The position numbers and the translations under genes were made by a program. This document shows positions 55,076 through 63,633 of a stretch of DNA of 64,000 nt, in pieces. The DNA is taken from positions 2,395,631 through 2,459,630 of the forward strand of contig NZ_KV440945.1 in the NCBI RefSeq assembly GCF_001636345.1. The letters run 5' to 3'. Positions within the stretch are counted from its first letter, which is position 1, and every line of letters starts with the position of its first letter. The DNA comes from Cytobacillus gottheilii (lineage in GTDB: Bacteria; Bacillota; Bacilli; Bacillales; Cytobacillaceae). Below the pieces are notes generated by a model that saw only the letters and a list, made by a program, of their open reading frames with translations, was not told the DNA's origin and did not search any database.

Positions 55076-55207
55076 TTATTCAGCTTTATTTAAACGTTTT
55101 TGTTCTAGCTTAGCTTCTATTTTCTCCATAGCGGCTTGATCTTTAAGTAATTGTCGCTTATTTTCAGAAACCAATTCTGCAAAAGAGCGCTTACGTGGTT
55201 TTCGCAT
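55076..55207 (-). CDS. FbpB-like small basic protein
   Basis: 43 residues, strongly basic at the N-terminus: RKPRKRSFAELVSENKRQLL, then DQAAMEKIEAKLEQKRLNKA. This resembles the Fur-regulated basic proteins FbpA/FbpB of B. subtilis (RK..SFEE.VS.NK.E...D...LE.IE), which assist the FsrA small RNA in the iron-sparing response. AAGGAAGGTG precedes the ATG. I do not see a convincing Fur box upstream. The family call is probable, the iron role inferred. Confidence 0.7.
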   Translation of the reverse strand: MRKPRKRSFAELVSENKRQLLKDQAAMEKIEAKLEQKRLNKAE

Positions 55208-55354
55208 AAGGTTCACCTTCCTTTAAACATATTGTAACAGTTATTATGTCCTGAAACCGCTTTAATTATTACAACTTTTCGAAAATTTAAAAGAGAAATG
55301 AAATATTTACAAAAATATTGGCATCTTATAAAAAAATTAACTTGCTTTTTATGA

Positions 55355-55387
55355 TTAAAGGGAAACTCCTTTTTAGGTGTTTCCCTT
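55355..55387 (-). terminator. Terminator after yneN
   Basis: AAGGGAAACACCT pairs with AGGAGTTTCCCTT on the minus strand (one mismatch), followed by T's. Confidence 0.8.
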
Positions 55388-55395
55388 GTGTTAAA

Positions 55396-55905
55396 TTACA
55401 GATCTCTGCTATATTCCCGCATGATTTCAATTGGCATGGCACTTAGGTATTTATGGCGAACGATCCCCTTTTTATCGATGAAAAAGGTTGTTGGGATGGT
55501 CAAAATTTGATAATCATTATTGACTTGGTCCTTTTCGTCGAGAAGAATTGGGAAGGTAACGCCCATTTTATCTACATAGGCCTTTACATTATAGCGAGCG
55601 TCAATGTTGACGGCTAGGATGACGACATCTTCTCCCACTTCACCATGAAACTTTTCCATTGCAGGTATCTCTGCTTTACATGGCGGGCACCATGTTGCCC
55701 AAAAATTGAGCATGATTTTTTTTCCTTTATAATCTGAAAGCTTTACTATATTTCCATTTAAGTCTTTAAGAGAAAAATCTGGTGCTGCAGTGCCAATTTT
55801 TAGGCCAGGCAGCCGATCTTCTGGTGGAGATTCATTTTGTGCAGAGGCTTGACCAGATATGAAAACGAAGAAACCAAAAAGCAAAAATAGAGTTTTTTTC
55901 AGCAT
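55396..55905 (-). CDS. yneN: Thiol-disulfide oxidoreductase YneN (TlpA/ResA-like)
   Basis: Extracytoplasmic thioredoxin-fold reductase. 169 residues. An N-terminal signal anchor (2-22), then a TlpA domain: APDFSLKDLNGNIVKLSDYK, the redox motif C73-P-P-C76 in NFWATWCPPCKAEIP, and cis-proline segment LTIPTTFFIDKKG. Members reduce disulfides in cytochrome c maturation or spore/envelope proteins (ResA, StoA). GAAGGGAAA precedes the ATG. It lies between acnA and sspN as in B. subtilis. Client unknown. Confidence 0.9.
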   Translation of the reverse strand: MLKKTLFLLFGFFVFISGQASAQNESPPEDRLPGLKIGTAAPDFSLKDLNGNIVKLSDYKGKKIMLNFWATWCPPCKAEIPAMEKFHGEVGEDVVILAVNIDARYNVKAYVDKMGVTFPILLDEKDQVNNDYQILTIPTTFFIDKKGIVRHKYLSAMPIEIMREYSRDL

Positions 55906-55969
55906 GGTGTTTCCCTTCTTTCTAGAATTTATTTGTGCTTTGCACCTATTCTTTCCAAAAAAAAGAGAA

Positions 55970-55999
55970 AAACACCATGTGATTTTTCACATGGTGTTT
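55970..55999 (-). terminator. Terminator after acnA
   Basis: AAACACCATGTGA pairs perfectly with TCACATGGTGTTT over four bases, followed by TTCTCTTTTTTTT on the minus strand. Confidence 0.9.
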
Positions 56000-56011
56000 A
56001 GCATAATTCTA

Positions 56012-58720
56012 TTAGTTAGCAAGCTTTTCACGAAGAACCATTTGCAGAATACCGCCGTGACGGTAGTAATCGATCTCAACTTCAGAATCAAAGCGAACAA
56101 GTGCTTCAAACGTTAATTTGTTGCCATCTTCGTCCGTTGCAGTGACTTGAACGAAATCACGAGGACGAACACTTTCGTCGATTTGTACTGAAATTTCCTC
56201 TTTACCTGTTAATCCAAGTGATTCAGCGCTATCTCCAGCTTTGAATTGAAGCGGAAGCACACCCATCAGCACTAGGTTAGAACGGTGGATACGCTCATAA
56301 CTTTCAGCAATTACCGTCTTGATGCCAAGAAGGTTTGTACCTTTTGCTGCCCAGTCACGGGAAGATCCCATTCCGTAATCTTTTCCAGCTAAAACAACAA
56401 GGCCAGTTCCATCTTCTTTGTATTTCATACATGCATCATATATTGAAGTTACTTCACCAGTTGGCCAGTAAGTAGTGAATCCGCCTTCTGTGCCTGGTGC
56501 AATTTGGTTGCGGATACGGATATTTGCAAATGTACCGCGCATCATGACTTCATGGTTACCTCGACGAGACCCATAAGAGTTAAAGTCGCGAGGCTCAACG
56601 CCATTTTCGCGCAAGTATTTTCCTGCTGGTGTATCTTTGCCGATTGCCCCTGCAGGTGAAATGTGGTCAGTTGTTACTGAGTCACCAAATTTACCTACAA
56701 CGCGTAAACCACTTAGTGGTTTTACTTCATCAGCGTTAGGTGTTAATCCTTCAAAGAACGGAGGATTTTGGATATACGTTGATGTTTCATCAAAGCTGTA
56801 TAATGGCTCATTGCTCGTTTTAATTTCGTTCCAGCGAGCATTATCATCAAATACATGCTCATATTCTTTGCGGAACAATTCAGGTGTAACGGTACGCTTA
56901 ACAACTTCATTAATTTCTTCAGTTGTTGGCCAGATATCTTTGAAGAAGATATCTTTTCCGTCTTTGCCTTTTCCTAAAGAATCGTTTTGAAGATCAATAT
57001 CCACAGAACCAGCAAGTGCATAAGCAACAACTAATGGCGGTGAAGCTAAGTAGTTTGCTTTAACAAGCGGGTGAATACGTCCTTCAAAGTTACGGTTTCC
57101 AGATAATACTGAAGTCACAAGCATATCATTATCCGCAATTGATTTCTCAATTTCTTCACGTAATGGCCCGGAGTTACCGATACATGTTGTACAGCCATAT
57201 CCAACAAGGTTAAAACCAAGCTGCTCTAAATATGGAAGCAAGCCTGAATCATGAAGATAACCTGTAACAACCTTTGAACCAGGTGCTAAAGAAGTTTTTA
57301 CGTATTTTGGTACCTCTAATCCAAGTTCAACTGCTTTTTTCGCAACTAAACCTGCACCAACTAATACGTAAGGGTTAGATGTATTTGTACAGCTTGTAAT
57401 CGCAGCGATTGCCACAGCACCAGTTTTCATTACGGTTGAATCGCCGTTATGGAATTCAACTTTTACTTCTTTATTAATTTCTTTTTTATCCAAGCCGAAG
57501 CCTTGGTTCCCTTGTGGAGCTGTGATCGCTTTATTAAATTCTTCTTTCATAACTGAAAGCGGAATTAAATCCTGCGGACGCTTAGGACCAGACAGGTTTG
57601 CTTCGATTGCAGTTAAATCAATTTCAACAACGTCTGTATAAACAGGCTCTAATGCCGGGTCGAAGAATAAACCGTTTTCTCTACAGTATTTTTCAACGAT
57701 TTTAATTTGATCTTCTGAACGGCCTGTTAAACGCATATAATCGAGTGATTCTGCATCAATTGGGAAGAATCCGCAAGTTGCGCCATATTCAGGTGCCATA
57801 TTGGCAATTGTCGCACGGTCTGCAAGCGGCAGTGCCGGTACTCCAGGTCCAAAGAACTCAACAAACTTGCCGACAACGCCAAAGCTTCTTAGTACTTGTG
57901 TTACTTTTAAAGCAAGGTCTGTTGCTGTAGCACCATTTGGAAGTTCTCCTGTTAATTTTACACCAACTACTTCAGGTACAGGGAAGTAAGATGGCTGCCC
58001 TAGCATACCTGCTTCTGCTTCAATTCCGCCAACACCCCAGCCTAAAACACCGATTCCGTTGATCATTGTTGTATGTGAGTCAGTACCAACTAATGTATCC
58101 GGGAATGTTTCAAAATCGCCTTCTGTTGTTTTAAGTGCATGAACAACATTCGCTAAGAATTCCAAGTTTACTTGGTGAACAATTCCAGTTGCAGGCGGTA
58201 CTGCACGGTAGTTATCGAATGCTTTTTGTGCCCAGCTTAAGAACTGGTAACGCTCTGCATTTCGTTCAAATTCAAGCACCATGTTTGCTTCAAGTGAATC
58301 TGGTGTGCCGTACTTATCAACTTGAACAGAGTGGTCAATAACAAGATCAACCGGTTTTTCAGGATTGATTTTGTCAGGATCTCCACCCATATCTGCCATT
58401 GCTTTTCTTAATGAAGCTAAATCAACAACAGCCGGAACACCTGTAAAGTCTTGAAGAATAACACGAGACGGCTTAAATGGCACATCTACTTCACGTACTT
58501 CTGCAGTTCCCCATTTTGCTAAGTTTTCAACATGCTCTTTTGTAATAACACGTCCGTCATACTGACGAAGGACAGACTCTAATAGCACCTTTACAGAATA
58601 AGGCAGTTTAGATACTTTTCCTATGCCAGCCTCTTCAAGTGCGCCCAAATGATAATAATGGTAACGCTTCCCGTCAATGTCAAAAGATTTGCGGGCATTA
58701 AAAACATCGTTCTTAGCCAT
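56012..58720 (-). CDS. acnA: Aconitate hydratase (aconitase A / IRP type)
   Basis: TCA-cycle enzyme interconverting citrate and isocitrate, and in its iron-free form an RNA-binding regulator. 902 residues from the ATG at 58720 (GAGGGGGAAA upstream; the ATG at 58756 has no site). Cluster ligands in [11 protein letters not shown] and [14 protein letters not shown], substrate segments [28 protein letters not shown], and the swivel domain with [16 protein letters not shown] and [14 protein letters not shown]. Upstream are two ATAA/TTAT dyads that fit CcpC. B. subtilis calls it citB. Confidence 0.97.
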   Translation of the reverse strand: MAKNDVFNARKSFDIDGKRYHYYHLGALEEAGIGKVSKLPYSVKVLLESVLRQYDGRVITKEHVENLAKWGTAEVREVDVPFKPSRVILQDFTGVPAVVDLASLRKAMADMGGDPDKINPEKPVDLVIDHSVQVDKYGTPDSLEANMVLEFERNAERYQFLSWAQKAFDNYRAVPPATGIVHQVNLEFLANVVHALKTTEGDFETFPDTLVGTDSHTTMINGIGVLGWGVGGIEAEAGMLGQPSYFPVPEVVGVKLTGELPNGATATDLALKVTQVLRSFGVVGKFVEFFGPGVPALPLADRATIANMAPEYGATCGFFPIDAESLDYMRLTGRSEDQIKIVEKYCRENGLFFDPALEPVYTDVVEIDLTAIEANLSGPKRPQDLIPLSVMKEEFNKAITAPQGNQGFGLDKKEINKEVKVEFHNGDSTVMKTGAVAIAAITSCTNTSNPYVLVGAGLVAKKAVELGLEVPKYVKTSLAPGSKVVTGYLHDSGLLPYLEQLGFNLVGYGCTTCIGNSGPLREEIEKSIADNDMLVTSVLSGNRNFEGRIHPLVKANYLASPPLVVAYALAGSVDIDLQNDSLGKGKDGKDIFFKDIWPTTEEINEVVKRTVTPELFRKEYEHVFDDNARWNEIKTSNEPLYSFDETSTYIQNPPFFEGLTPNADEVKPLSGLRVVGKFGDSVTTDHISPAGAIGKDTPAGKYLRENGVEPRDFNSYGSRRGNHEVMMRGTFANIRIRNQIAPGTEGGFTTYWPTGEVTSIYDACMKYKEDGTGLVVLAGKDYGMGSSRDWAAKGTNLLGIKTVIAESYERIHRSNLVLMGVLPLQFKAGDSAESLGLTGKEEISVQIDESVRPRDFVQVTATDEDGNKLTFEALVRFDSEVEIDYYRHGGILQMVLREKLAN

Positions 58721-58876
58721 ACGATTTCCCCCTCGATTCGAACTCGTATTCATCATATAACAATTATTAGGTAATTGTCGAAAAGTTTGAATTTTGAACC
58801 ATCCCTACTTTTCTCACAATTCTTATATTAATACAACCCTATATATAAGTAAATAACAAGAAAGTTATTGTTTTTG

Positions 58877-58908
58877 ATAAGTTTTACTTATGATAAAGCG
58901 TATTATCA
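58877..58908 (-). promoter_or_regulatory. CcpC-type dyads upstream of acnA
   Basis: ATAAGTTTTACTTAT (58877-58891) matches the CcpC consensus ATAA-N7-TTAT exactly. Adjoining it, TGATAA-AGCGTA-TTATCA (58891-58908) is a second dyad with a 6-base spacer. CcpC represses citB in B. subtilis through such sites. They lie about 160-190 bases upstream of the start codon. No gene is seen elsewhere in 58721-59067. Confidence 0.65.
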
Positions 58909-59067
58909 ATTCAGAATTTGATTCAAAGCTTTAATTGATAGTGTTTTTCAATTAGATACTATTCGTTGTTCAATATTCTTTATTATTTCGGCATATTATT
59001 TAAGCTGGTATTTTCTTGCAACATAAAACGACAAAAATTACATAAAATGAAGATGGAGGTGATGATT

Positions 59068-59217
59068 GTGGCAAAAAGAAAATCGAATCATCTGATACCT
59101 GGAATGAACGCGGCAAAAGGCCAAGGCATGGGAGTTGGCTATAACGAAGAATTTGCTAATGAACCATTGACAGAGAAACAGAAGCAAAACAATAAGAAGC
59201 GTAAGAAAAACCAATAG
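59068..59217 (+). CDS. sspO: Small acid-soluble spore protein O
   Basis: 49 residues with a GTG start at 59068 after GGAGGTGATGATT; the longer frame to 58966 is not plausible. [38 protein letters not shown] and NNKKRKKNQ match SspO (also called CotK). Divergent from acnA and next to sspP as in B. subtilis. Made in the forespore. Confidence 0.93.
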   Translation: MAKRKSNHLIPGMNAAKGQGMGVGYNEEFANEPLTEKQKQNNKKRKKNQ

Positions 59218-59220
59218 CGT

Positions 59221-59256
59221 AAAACAAAAAGGACAAATTGCTGTCCTTTTTGTTTT
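59221..59256 (+). terminator. Terminator after sspO
   Basis: AAAACAAAAAGGAC (59221-59234) pairs perfectly with GTCCTTTTTGTTTT (59243-59256). Confidence 0.88.
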
Positions 59257-59261
59257 GAGGC

Positions 59262-59301
59262 AAAATAAAAAAGAAAGAGACAGCTTTATATCGGCTGCCT
59301 C
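59262..59301 (-). terminator. Terminator after the helical protein gene
   Basis: GAGGCAGCC pairs with AGCTGTCTC on the minus strand (two weak positions) followed by TTTCTTTTTTATTTT. Confidence 0.75.
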
Positions 59302-59309
59302 ATTCTCTA

Positions 59310-59570
59310 TTATTCAATCTCATTTACTTCAGTTACCATCGATGTCAGATCCTGCTGGAATCTTTCCAGCTGTTCCCTCTGACCATCAGAAGCAACTTCA
59401 AGTGCGTTTTGAATTTGCTCGTATGCTTCATTTACTTCCTGTTTAAGATGTTTGAGCTGATGACCATATGCTGAAGAATCGCGTACGATCTCATAATATA
59501 ATTCTTGGGCATCCTCGAGACCTTGCTGTGCAGCCTGAAATGCCTGTTGTTTATCTTTATGATATGGCAT
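59310..59570 (-). CDS. Small helical protein, possibly DUF2564
   Basis: 86 residues, soluble, almost entirely amphipathic helix: KQQAFQAAQQGLEDAQELYY, HLKQEVNEAYEQIQNALEVA and ERFQQDLTSMVTEVNEIE. GGAGG precedes the ATG. It lies between sspO and sspP on the opposite strand. Composition and size fit DUF2564-type Bacillaceae proteins, but I am not certain of the family. Function unknown. Confidence 0.65.
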   Translation of the reverse strand: MPYHKDKQQAFQAAQQGLEDAQELYYEIVRDSSAYGHQLKHLKQEVNEAYEQIQNALEVASDGQREQLERFQQDLTSMVTEVNEIE

Positions 59571-59678
59571 GATATTTCCTCCTTATTTGATTTGTAACAT
59601 TAAATTGCGCAGTCCTCCTCGAAAATATTCCGCATAATTTTCTTTGTGTTTTCCATCCTATAAGTAGGAGGGATGGTA

Positions 59679-59822
59679 ATGAATAAAAATGACGGCAAGG
59701 ATATGCGAAAAAATGCACCTAAAGGAGATCAGCACGGCCAGCCTGAGCCATTAAGAGGATCTAAAAAGGTGAAAAACCGCAATCATTCCAGACAAAAGCA
59801 CAATTCACATCATGATATGTAA
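59679..59822 (+). CDS. sspP: Small acid-soluble spore protein P
   Basis: 47 residues: [40 protein letters not shown], ending NSHHDM. This is nearly identical in pattern to B. subtilis SspP (CotL). TAGGAGGGATGGTA precedes the ATG. Below the size cut of most ORF searches. It is convergent with selA and shares its terminator. Confidence 0.95.
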   Translation: MNKNDGKDMRKNAPKGDQHGQPEPLRGSKKVKNRNHSRQKHNSHHDM

Positions 59823-59836
59823 AAAACCATAAATAC

Positions 59837-59866
59837 AAAAGCGATGTCATTTTCGACATCGCTTTT
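59837..59866. terminator. Convergent terminator of sspP and selA
   Basis: AAAAGCGATGTC (59837-59848) pairs perfectly with GACATCGCTTTT (59855-59866). Confidence 0.9.
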
Positions 59867-59889
59867 CCTATTGTATGATTAATTCCCTG

Positions 59890-61293
59890 TTATTGAATGA
59901 CTTTTAAGGCTTGCAGGATCATCTGCTCTTCTTCATCGGTAACTGTTCGAAGATCGATTTGCAGCTCTTCGTGTTTAATGCGAGTGACAATGGCAGGTTT
60001 TTCGTTCCGGAGTGCTTTTGCAAGCTGAATGGCTGACTTGGTTTGATGCTGTATGGCTATACAGCAGGATGGCAAATCAACGTCAGGCATCGTTCCTCCC
60101 CCAACATACGCGATGCTCTCAAAGATCTCAGCTTTATATACAGAAGTTAAAGCAGCGAGCTTATCCTTGAAGCGAAGCGCGCGATCATGCTGAAGATTTA
60201 ATGGAACCAGCAAATCACGCAGGACAGGAATCTTATTTAGCTCCTCTCCCCCTTTTGCATAATGCATTAATGTGCCTTCAAGTGCAGCTAATGTCATCTT
60301 ATCTACTCTTAGCACACGCGCTAGCTGATGCCTTTTCAGCTTTTGAATGAGCTCCTTTTTCCCTGCAATAATACCCGCCTGCGGCCCGCCAAGCAGTTTA
60401 TCACCGCTAAAAGATACAAGATGGACGCCTTGTGCTAATACTTCCTTTACAGTAGGCTCATCTCCAATGCCTTTACTTCGGAAATCAAATAAAGCGCCGC
60501 TGCCAAGATCTTCATAAAACAAGATATTATTCTCTGAAGCTAAGTGAGCAAGCTCCTTTGTTCCAACAGTATTTGTGAAACCAATCACTTTAAAATTACT
60601 TGTATGTACTTTCATGATCATAGCTGTTTCTGAATGGATGGCATTCTCGTAATCAGCTAAATGTGTTTTATTTGTGGTCCCTACCTCAATCAGTTTTGCT
60701 CCACTCTCTTCCATTATGGATGAGACACGAAAGGAGCCGCCAATTTCGACTAGCTGTCCTCTCGACACAATCACTTCGCTATCTTGAGCAAGTGCCTTAA
60801 GGATTAAATAAACTGCAGCTGCATTGTTATTCACAACCATAGCTGCTTCGGCACCTGTAATCGTTCTAATTAAGGTTTCAGCATGCACGTGCCGCGAGCC
60901 TCTTTCACCATTAAACAAATCATACTCAAGGTTTGAATAGGACTGAGCTGTTTCAACGACATGCTTCATTGCGTTCTCACTCATTCTTGCTCTTCCCAAA
61001 TTTGTATGGAGGATGGTGCCTGTGGCATTTATCGCTTTTTTTAATGTATATTGAAACTCCGTTTGAATGGCTTCCTCTACACGCTGAAAAATCTCATCAT
61101 AAAACAAGGCATTACCAGGTGCAGCACCATACCATTCACCTTGCAGCAAGAGACGGCGTATTTCAGTTATAACGGATTTCAGCCGGTTTGAAGCATATAC
61201 TGTATCGACACTATATTTTTCTGTTATCTCTAAAAAACAATGATGTTTTAATAATTCATGAATGGGCGGAATATTCTTTAATACTTCTTTCAC
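59890..61293 (-). CDS. selA: L-seryl-tRNA(Sec) selenium transferase
   Basis: PLP enzyme that converts seryl-tRNA(Sec) to selenocysteyl-tRNA(Sec) with selenophosphate. 467 residues from the GTG at 61293, 6 bases after GGAGGGG; the longer frame to 61308 covers that site. Seen: INATGTILHTNLGRA, VNNNAAAVYLILKAL, SRGQLVEIGGSFRV, EVGTTNKTHLADYE, EDLGSGALFD, and the PLP lysine near K299 in SFSGDKLLGGPQAG, then LARVLRVDKMTLAALE. Length and motifs are full, so it should be active. selB, selC and selD are not in the window. It lies between two UGA-containing genes, 1 kb from the SelW-like one. Confidence 0.97.
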   Translation of the reverse strand: MKEVLKNIPPIHELLKHHCFLEITEKYSVDTVYASNRLKSVITEIRRLLLQGEWYGAAPGNALFYDEIFQRVEEAIQTEFQYTLKKAINATGTILHTNLGRARMSENAMKHVVETAQSYSNLEYDLFNGERGSRHVHAETLIRTITGAEAAMVVNNNAAAVYLILKALAQDSEVIVSRGQLVEIGGSFRVSSIMEESGAKLIEVGTTNKTHLADYENAIHSETAMIMKVHTSNFKVIGFTNTVGTKELAHLASENNILFYEDLGSGALFDFRSKGIGDEPTVKEVLAQGVHLVSFSGDKLLGGPQAGIIAGKKELIQKLKRHQLARVLRVDKMTLAALEGTLMHYAKGGEELNKIPVLRDLLVPLNLQHDRALRFKDKLAALTSVYKAEIFESIAYVGGGTMPDVDLPSCCIAIQHQTKSAIQLAKALRNEKPAIVTRIKHEELQIDLRTVTDEEEQMILQALKVIQ

Positions 61294-61383
61294 CGCGGTC
61301 CCCTCCAATCTGTGGCAACTTTAGTATATCATTTTTCACACATAGGCATGAGCTGAATATATTATCGTTGAGGAGGTTTCATG

Positions 61384-61767
61384 ATGAATGGCCATAATGA
61401 ACATAAAAAGGATGATATGTCGGAGGTAGAAAAGTGGATGGAACAATTTTTCCTTGATCCGCTGACATCTTATATGGATCAACTTACATTTCGCATCGAT
61501 TTATATGAAACCCATACACATATTATTGTTGAGGCTCTATTGCCGGATGTGGAGCCGGAAGATATAGACATTGTATTAGAGGATCATATTATTACAATAG
61601 CTGCGAAAAAGAAAAATAAAGATTCTTGCAGCCGGACGATCGAATTGCCTTTTCGAGTGGCAGACAAAAGAGTCCATGCCCAGTTTGCTAACGGTATTCT
61701 TGAGGTGTGGATTGACAAGAATCTGAGCGGCAATGGGAAAAAGAGATATATTATTATAAGTGAGTAA
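61384..61767 (+). CDS. cotM: Spore coat protein CotM (alpha-crystallin/Hsp20 family)
   Basis: 127 residues from the ATG at 61384 (GAGGAGG 7 bases upstream; the ATG at 61381 is equally open). An acidic N-terminus with VEKWMEQFFLDPLTSYMDQL, then an alpha-crystallin domain: IDLYETHTHIIVEALLPDVE, DIVLEDHIITIAAKK and ELPFRVADKRVHAQFANGILEVWIDK (split: ELPFRVADKRV, ANGILEVWI). The WL/WM-QFF-DP start and the position beside sspP/sspO/citB match B. subtilis cotM, a sigma-K outer coat protein. Confidence 0.85.
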   Translation: MNGHNEHKKDDMSEVEKWMEQFFLDPLTSYMDQLTFRIDLYETHTHIIVEALLPDVEPEDIDIVLEDHIITIAAKKKNKDSCSRTIELPFRVADKRVHAQFANGILEVWIDKNLSGNGKKRYIIISE

Positions 61768-61869
61768 GTCTTTTTCCAAACTCTAGTTAACATAATAATT
61801 TTATTGTATTTTAAACACTGTAAGACATTTAATAAATGATCTTCTCCTTTAATAACTAAATTAATAAAA

Positions 61870-61912
61870 AACCTTTCTTTATTTTAGCAAAAGAGCTTCA
61901 TAAAGAAAGGTT
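61870..61912. terminator. Terminator after the SelW-like gene
   Basis: AACCTTTCTTTA (61870-61881) pairs perfectly with TAAAGAAAGGTT (61901-61912). It lies 11 bases beyond the selenoprotein stop on the minus strand. Confidence 0.82.
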
Positions 61913-61922
61913 AACCTAGCAT

Positions 61923-62156
61923 TTATGCTTCTATTAGATCAATAATCTGCTGTGATTTTGGAAAAACACCTGTTTCCTTTTTCGAGTAAATATTCTCATT
62001 ATTCAATGTCACTTCAAATACACCACCTGAGCTAGGAATTAACTCAAGGCTAGTGATGTTTCCACGAAAATGTGTAAAAAGATCTTCCGCGAGACCCGCG
62101 GCTTTTGGTGCGTAGTTTCACATCATGCAAAATTCAATTTTAACTGTATGCTTCAT
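61923..62156 (-). CDS. SelW-like (Rdx family) selenoprotein, in-frame UGA at codon 13
   Basis: Reading through the TGA at 62118-62120 gives a 77-residue thioredoxin-like SelT/SelW/SelH protein: KHTVKIEFCMM, selenocysteine 13, NYAPKAAGLAEDLF, then ITSLELIPSSGGVFEVTLNN, YSKKETGVFPKSQQIIDLIE and a normal TAA. C10-M-M-U13 is the CxxU redox motif of SelW, where non-Sec homologues carry CxxC. SSGGVFEV and KKETGVFP are family signatures. AAGGAGG stands before the ATG at 62156. A SECIS-like hairpin follows the UGA. Likely role: thiol/selenol redox chemistry in the cytoplasm. ORF finders will miss or truncate it. Confidence 0.92.
62087..62101 (-). promoter_or_regulatory. SECIS element of the SelW-like gene
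   Basis: In the mRNA CCGCG (62101-62097) pairs perfectly with CGCGG (62091-62087) around loop GGUCU. The loop starts 21 nt after the UGA and begins with G, fitting the bacterial SECIS rule (small apical loop with G at position 1 or 2, 16-37 nt from UGA). The GGUCU loop also appears in the E. coli fdhF SECIS apical region. An all-GC stem is striking in this AT-rich DNA. Confidence 0.8.
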
Positions 62157-62257
62157 GTTTAAATCCTCCTTAATACTGTGAAAATTCACTAAACGTTCAC
62201 AATTAAGATTGTAGTACAACTTAAAGCTTTTGGCAATGTGATTGAATGAATACAATG

Positions 62258-63268
62258 TTATACCTCGCCTTTATCTCTGACCAATTTTTCTCGGTCAATG
62301 GTTCCAGGAGGCTGTTCAAGCCAATTATTTTTAATCATAATGTCGGCTCCTTGTTTTGCATACCTGGCAATTTCAAATGACAATCGCTCATAGTTGATGG
62401 CCAAATCACTGCGCTGACTGGCTGCAGCTGCTGTCGCATAATTGCCTGTTCCCGCAGCACTTAACAATGACATGTGAAACATCACTAATTGATCTGAAAA
62501 GATCTGTGTTGTTGTCTTTGTTACACATTCGTCGGGAGATGTAGGAGCTGAAATATTATTGTCTAATAAAGTACGGGTAAAGACAGCCATTTGTTTTTCT
62601 GAAATCTGTTTCCCCCGCAGCAAAAAATCCTGCACTTCAGTACGAGGTGATGTCTGTCCGAATGCCAAGCATAATTTTACGCCAATTGAATTGGTTTGAA
62701 TGTTTAGAAATAAATGAGATATTTCAATGGCATTTAATGGCCGTTTCTTAGAAAAAGGGTTAAGACCGCTTAAATACTGGCTCGAATCTACATAATCTGT
62801 TTCAGATGGTAGTGGAATATAAGGAGCTCTGACATATAATCCATTTTTTATCATTACTTTTAAGGTTGATTCATATAAGTTTCTTGTTTCTAGCAGTGCT
62901 TTTGAATAATATTCAACAATGTCTTCTCTTGCACTCATAGCAAGCATGCCGCTATAGCCTAACATGCCTGCTTTGGCCATGTGATTAATATATGTAACAC
63001 AAAAAGCATCAGAAAAAAGCCGTGGTGCGTTTAAATTTACGTCTTTCTCAGTAAAGCCTGTTGGTTTAGCGTAATTTTCCTTTTCGAATAAACGGGTCAG
63101 TTTTTCAATATGTATGGATGCAATGTCTAATGCAGATTCTATTGTCTTCTTTATTTCCTGATCTTCTGCATATCTCAACATATGTGACAGGATACAGCAA
63201 GACATACTGTCGTTTTGATAGGAAGTCCACAGAATGCCAACTTCTGAAGCCATTAATGGTTGTTTCAT
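62258..63268 (-). CDS. DUF3231 family protein (tandem ferritin-like domains)
   Basis: 336 residues made of two similar helical halves (about 1-165 and 170-330). Half one: ASEVGILWTSYQNDSMSCCI and YINHMAKAGMLGYSGMLAMS. Half two: NAIEISHLFLNIQTNSIGVK and MFHMSLLSAAGTGNYATAAA. This duplication is the DUF3231 pattern, related to spore coat CotF-like ferritin folds. The end has WLEQPPGTIDREKL, typical of the family. GGGAGG precedes the ATG. Probably sporulation-associated; function not established. Confidence 0.85.
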   Translation of the reverse strand: MKQPLMASEVGILWTSYQNDSMSCCILSHMLRYAEDQEIKKTIESALDIASIHIEKLTRLFEKENYAKPTGFTEKDVNLNAPRLFSDAFCVTYINHMAKAGMLGYSGMLAMSAREDIVEYYSKALLETRNLYESTLKVMIKNGLYVRAPYIPLPSETDYVDSSQYLSGLNPFSKKRPLNAIEISHLFLNIQTNSIGVKLCLAFGQTSPRTEVQDFLLRGKQISEKQMAVFTRTLLDNNISAPTSPDECVTKTTTQIFSDQLVMFHMSLLSAAGTGNYATAAAASQRSDLAINYERLSFEIARYAKQGADIMIKNNWLEQPPGTIDREKLVRDKGEV

Positions 63269-63533
63269 ACATCATCCTCCCTTTTATTAGTATTGACGAT
63301 GCTGAAAGGTTTATCCAAAATTACGTTAAATCAGGTAAGACAGATATGAATTTTGTGTATGTATGTGTGATTTGATTTTTAAATATAAAGTCTAGAACTT
63401 TGGGACGAAATAACACTTACCTTCAAAATATAAGCAGAAAACACCCTCGTATTATGGGTAAAACTCTGAAACAAACGATTTAAATGGAAATATTCCAATT
63501 ATTCTTCGTGCATAATCAAAATGAATGCAAACC
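63269..63533. other. Intergenic region, no gene seen
   Basis: AT-rich sequence upstream of the DUF3231 gene that should contain its promoter. I see no reading frame with a start signal. Confidence 0.4.
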
Positions 63534-63571
63534 AAAAAAGATGCAAAGAGACTTATAGACCTCTGCATCTT
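63534..63571 (-). terminator. Terminator after the chemotaxis receptor gene
   Basis: AAGATGCAGAG pairs with CTCTTTGCATCTT (one bulge) followed by TTTTTTGG on the minus strand. Confidence 0.75.
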
Positions 63572-63633
63572 CTTATCCCGCTTCTTGAATAAAATTTTAA
63601 TTCAGAAAAGAGCTCCTTCAAAAGACAGTAATA

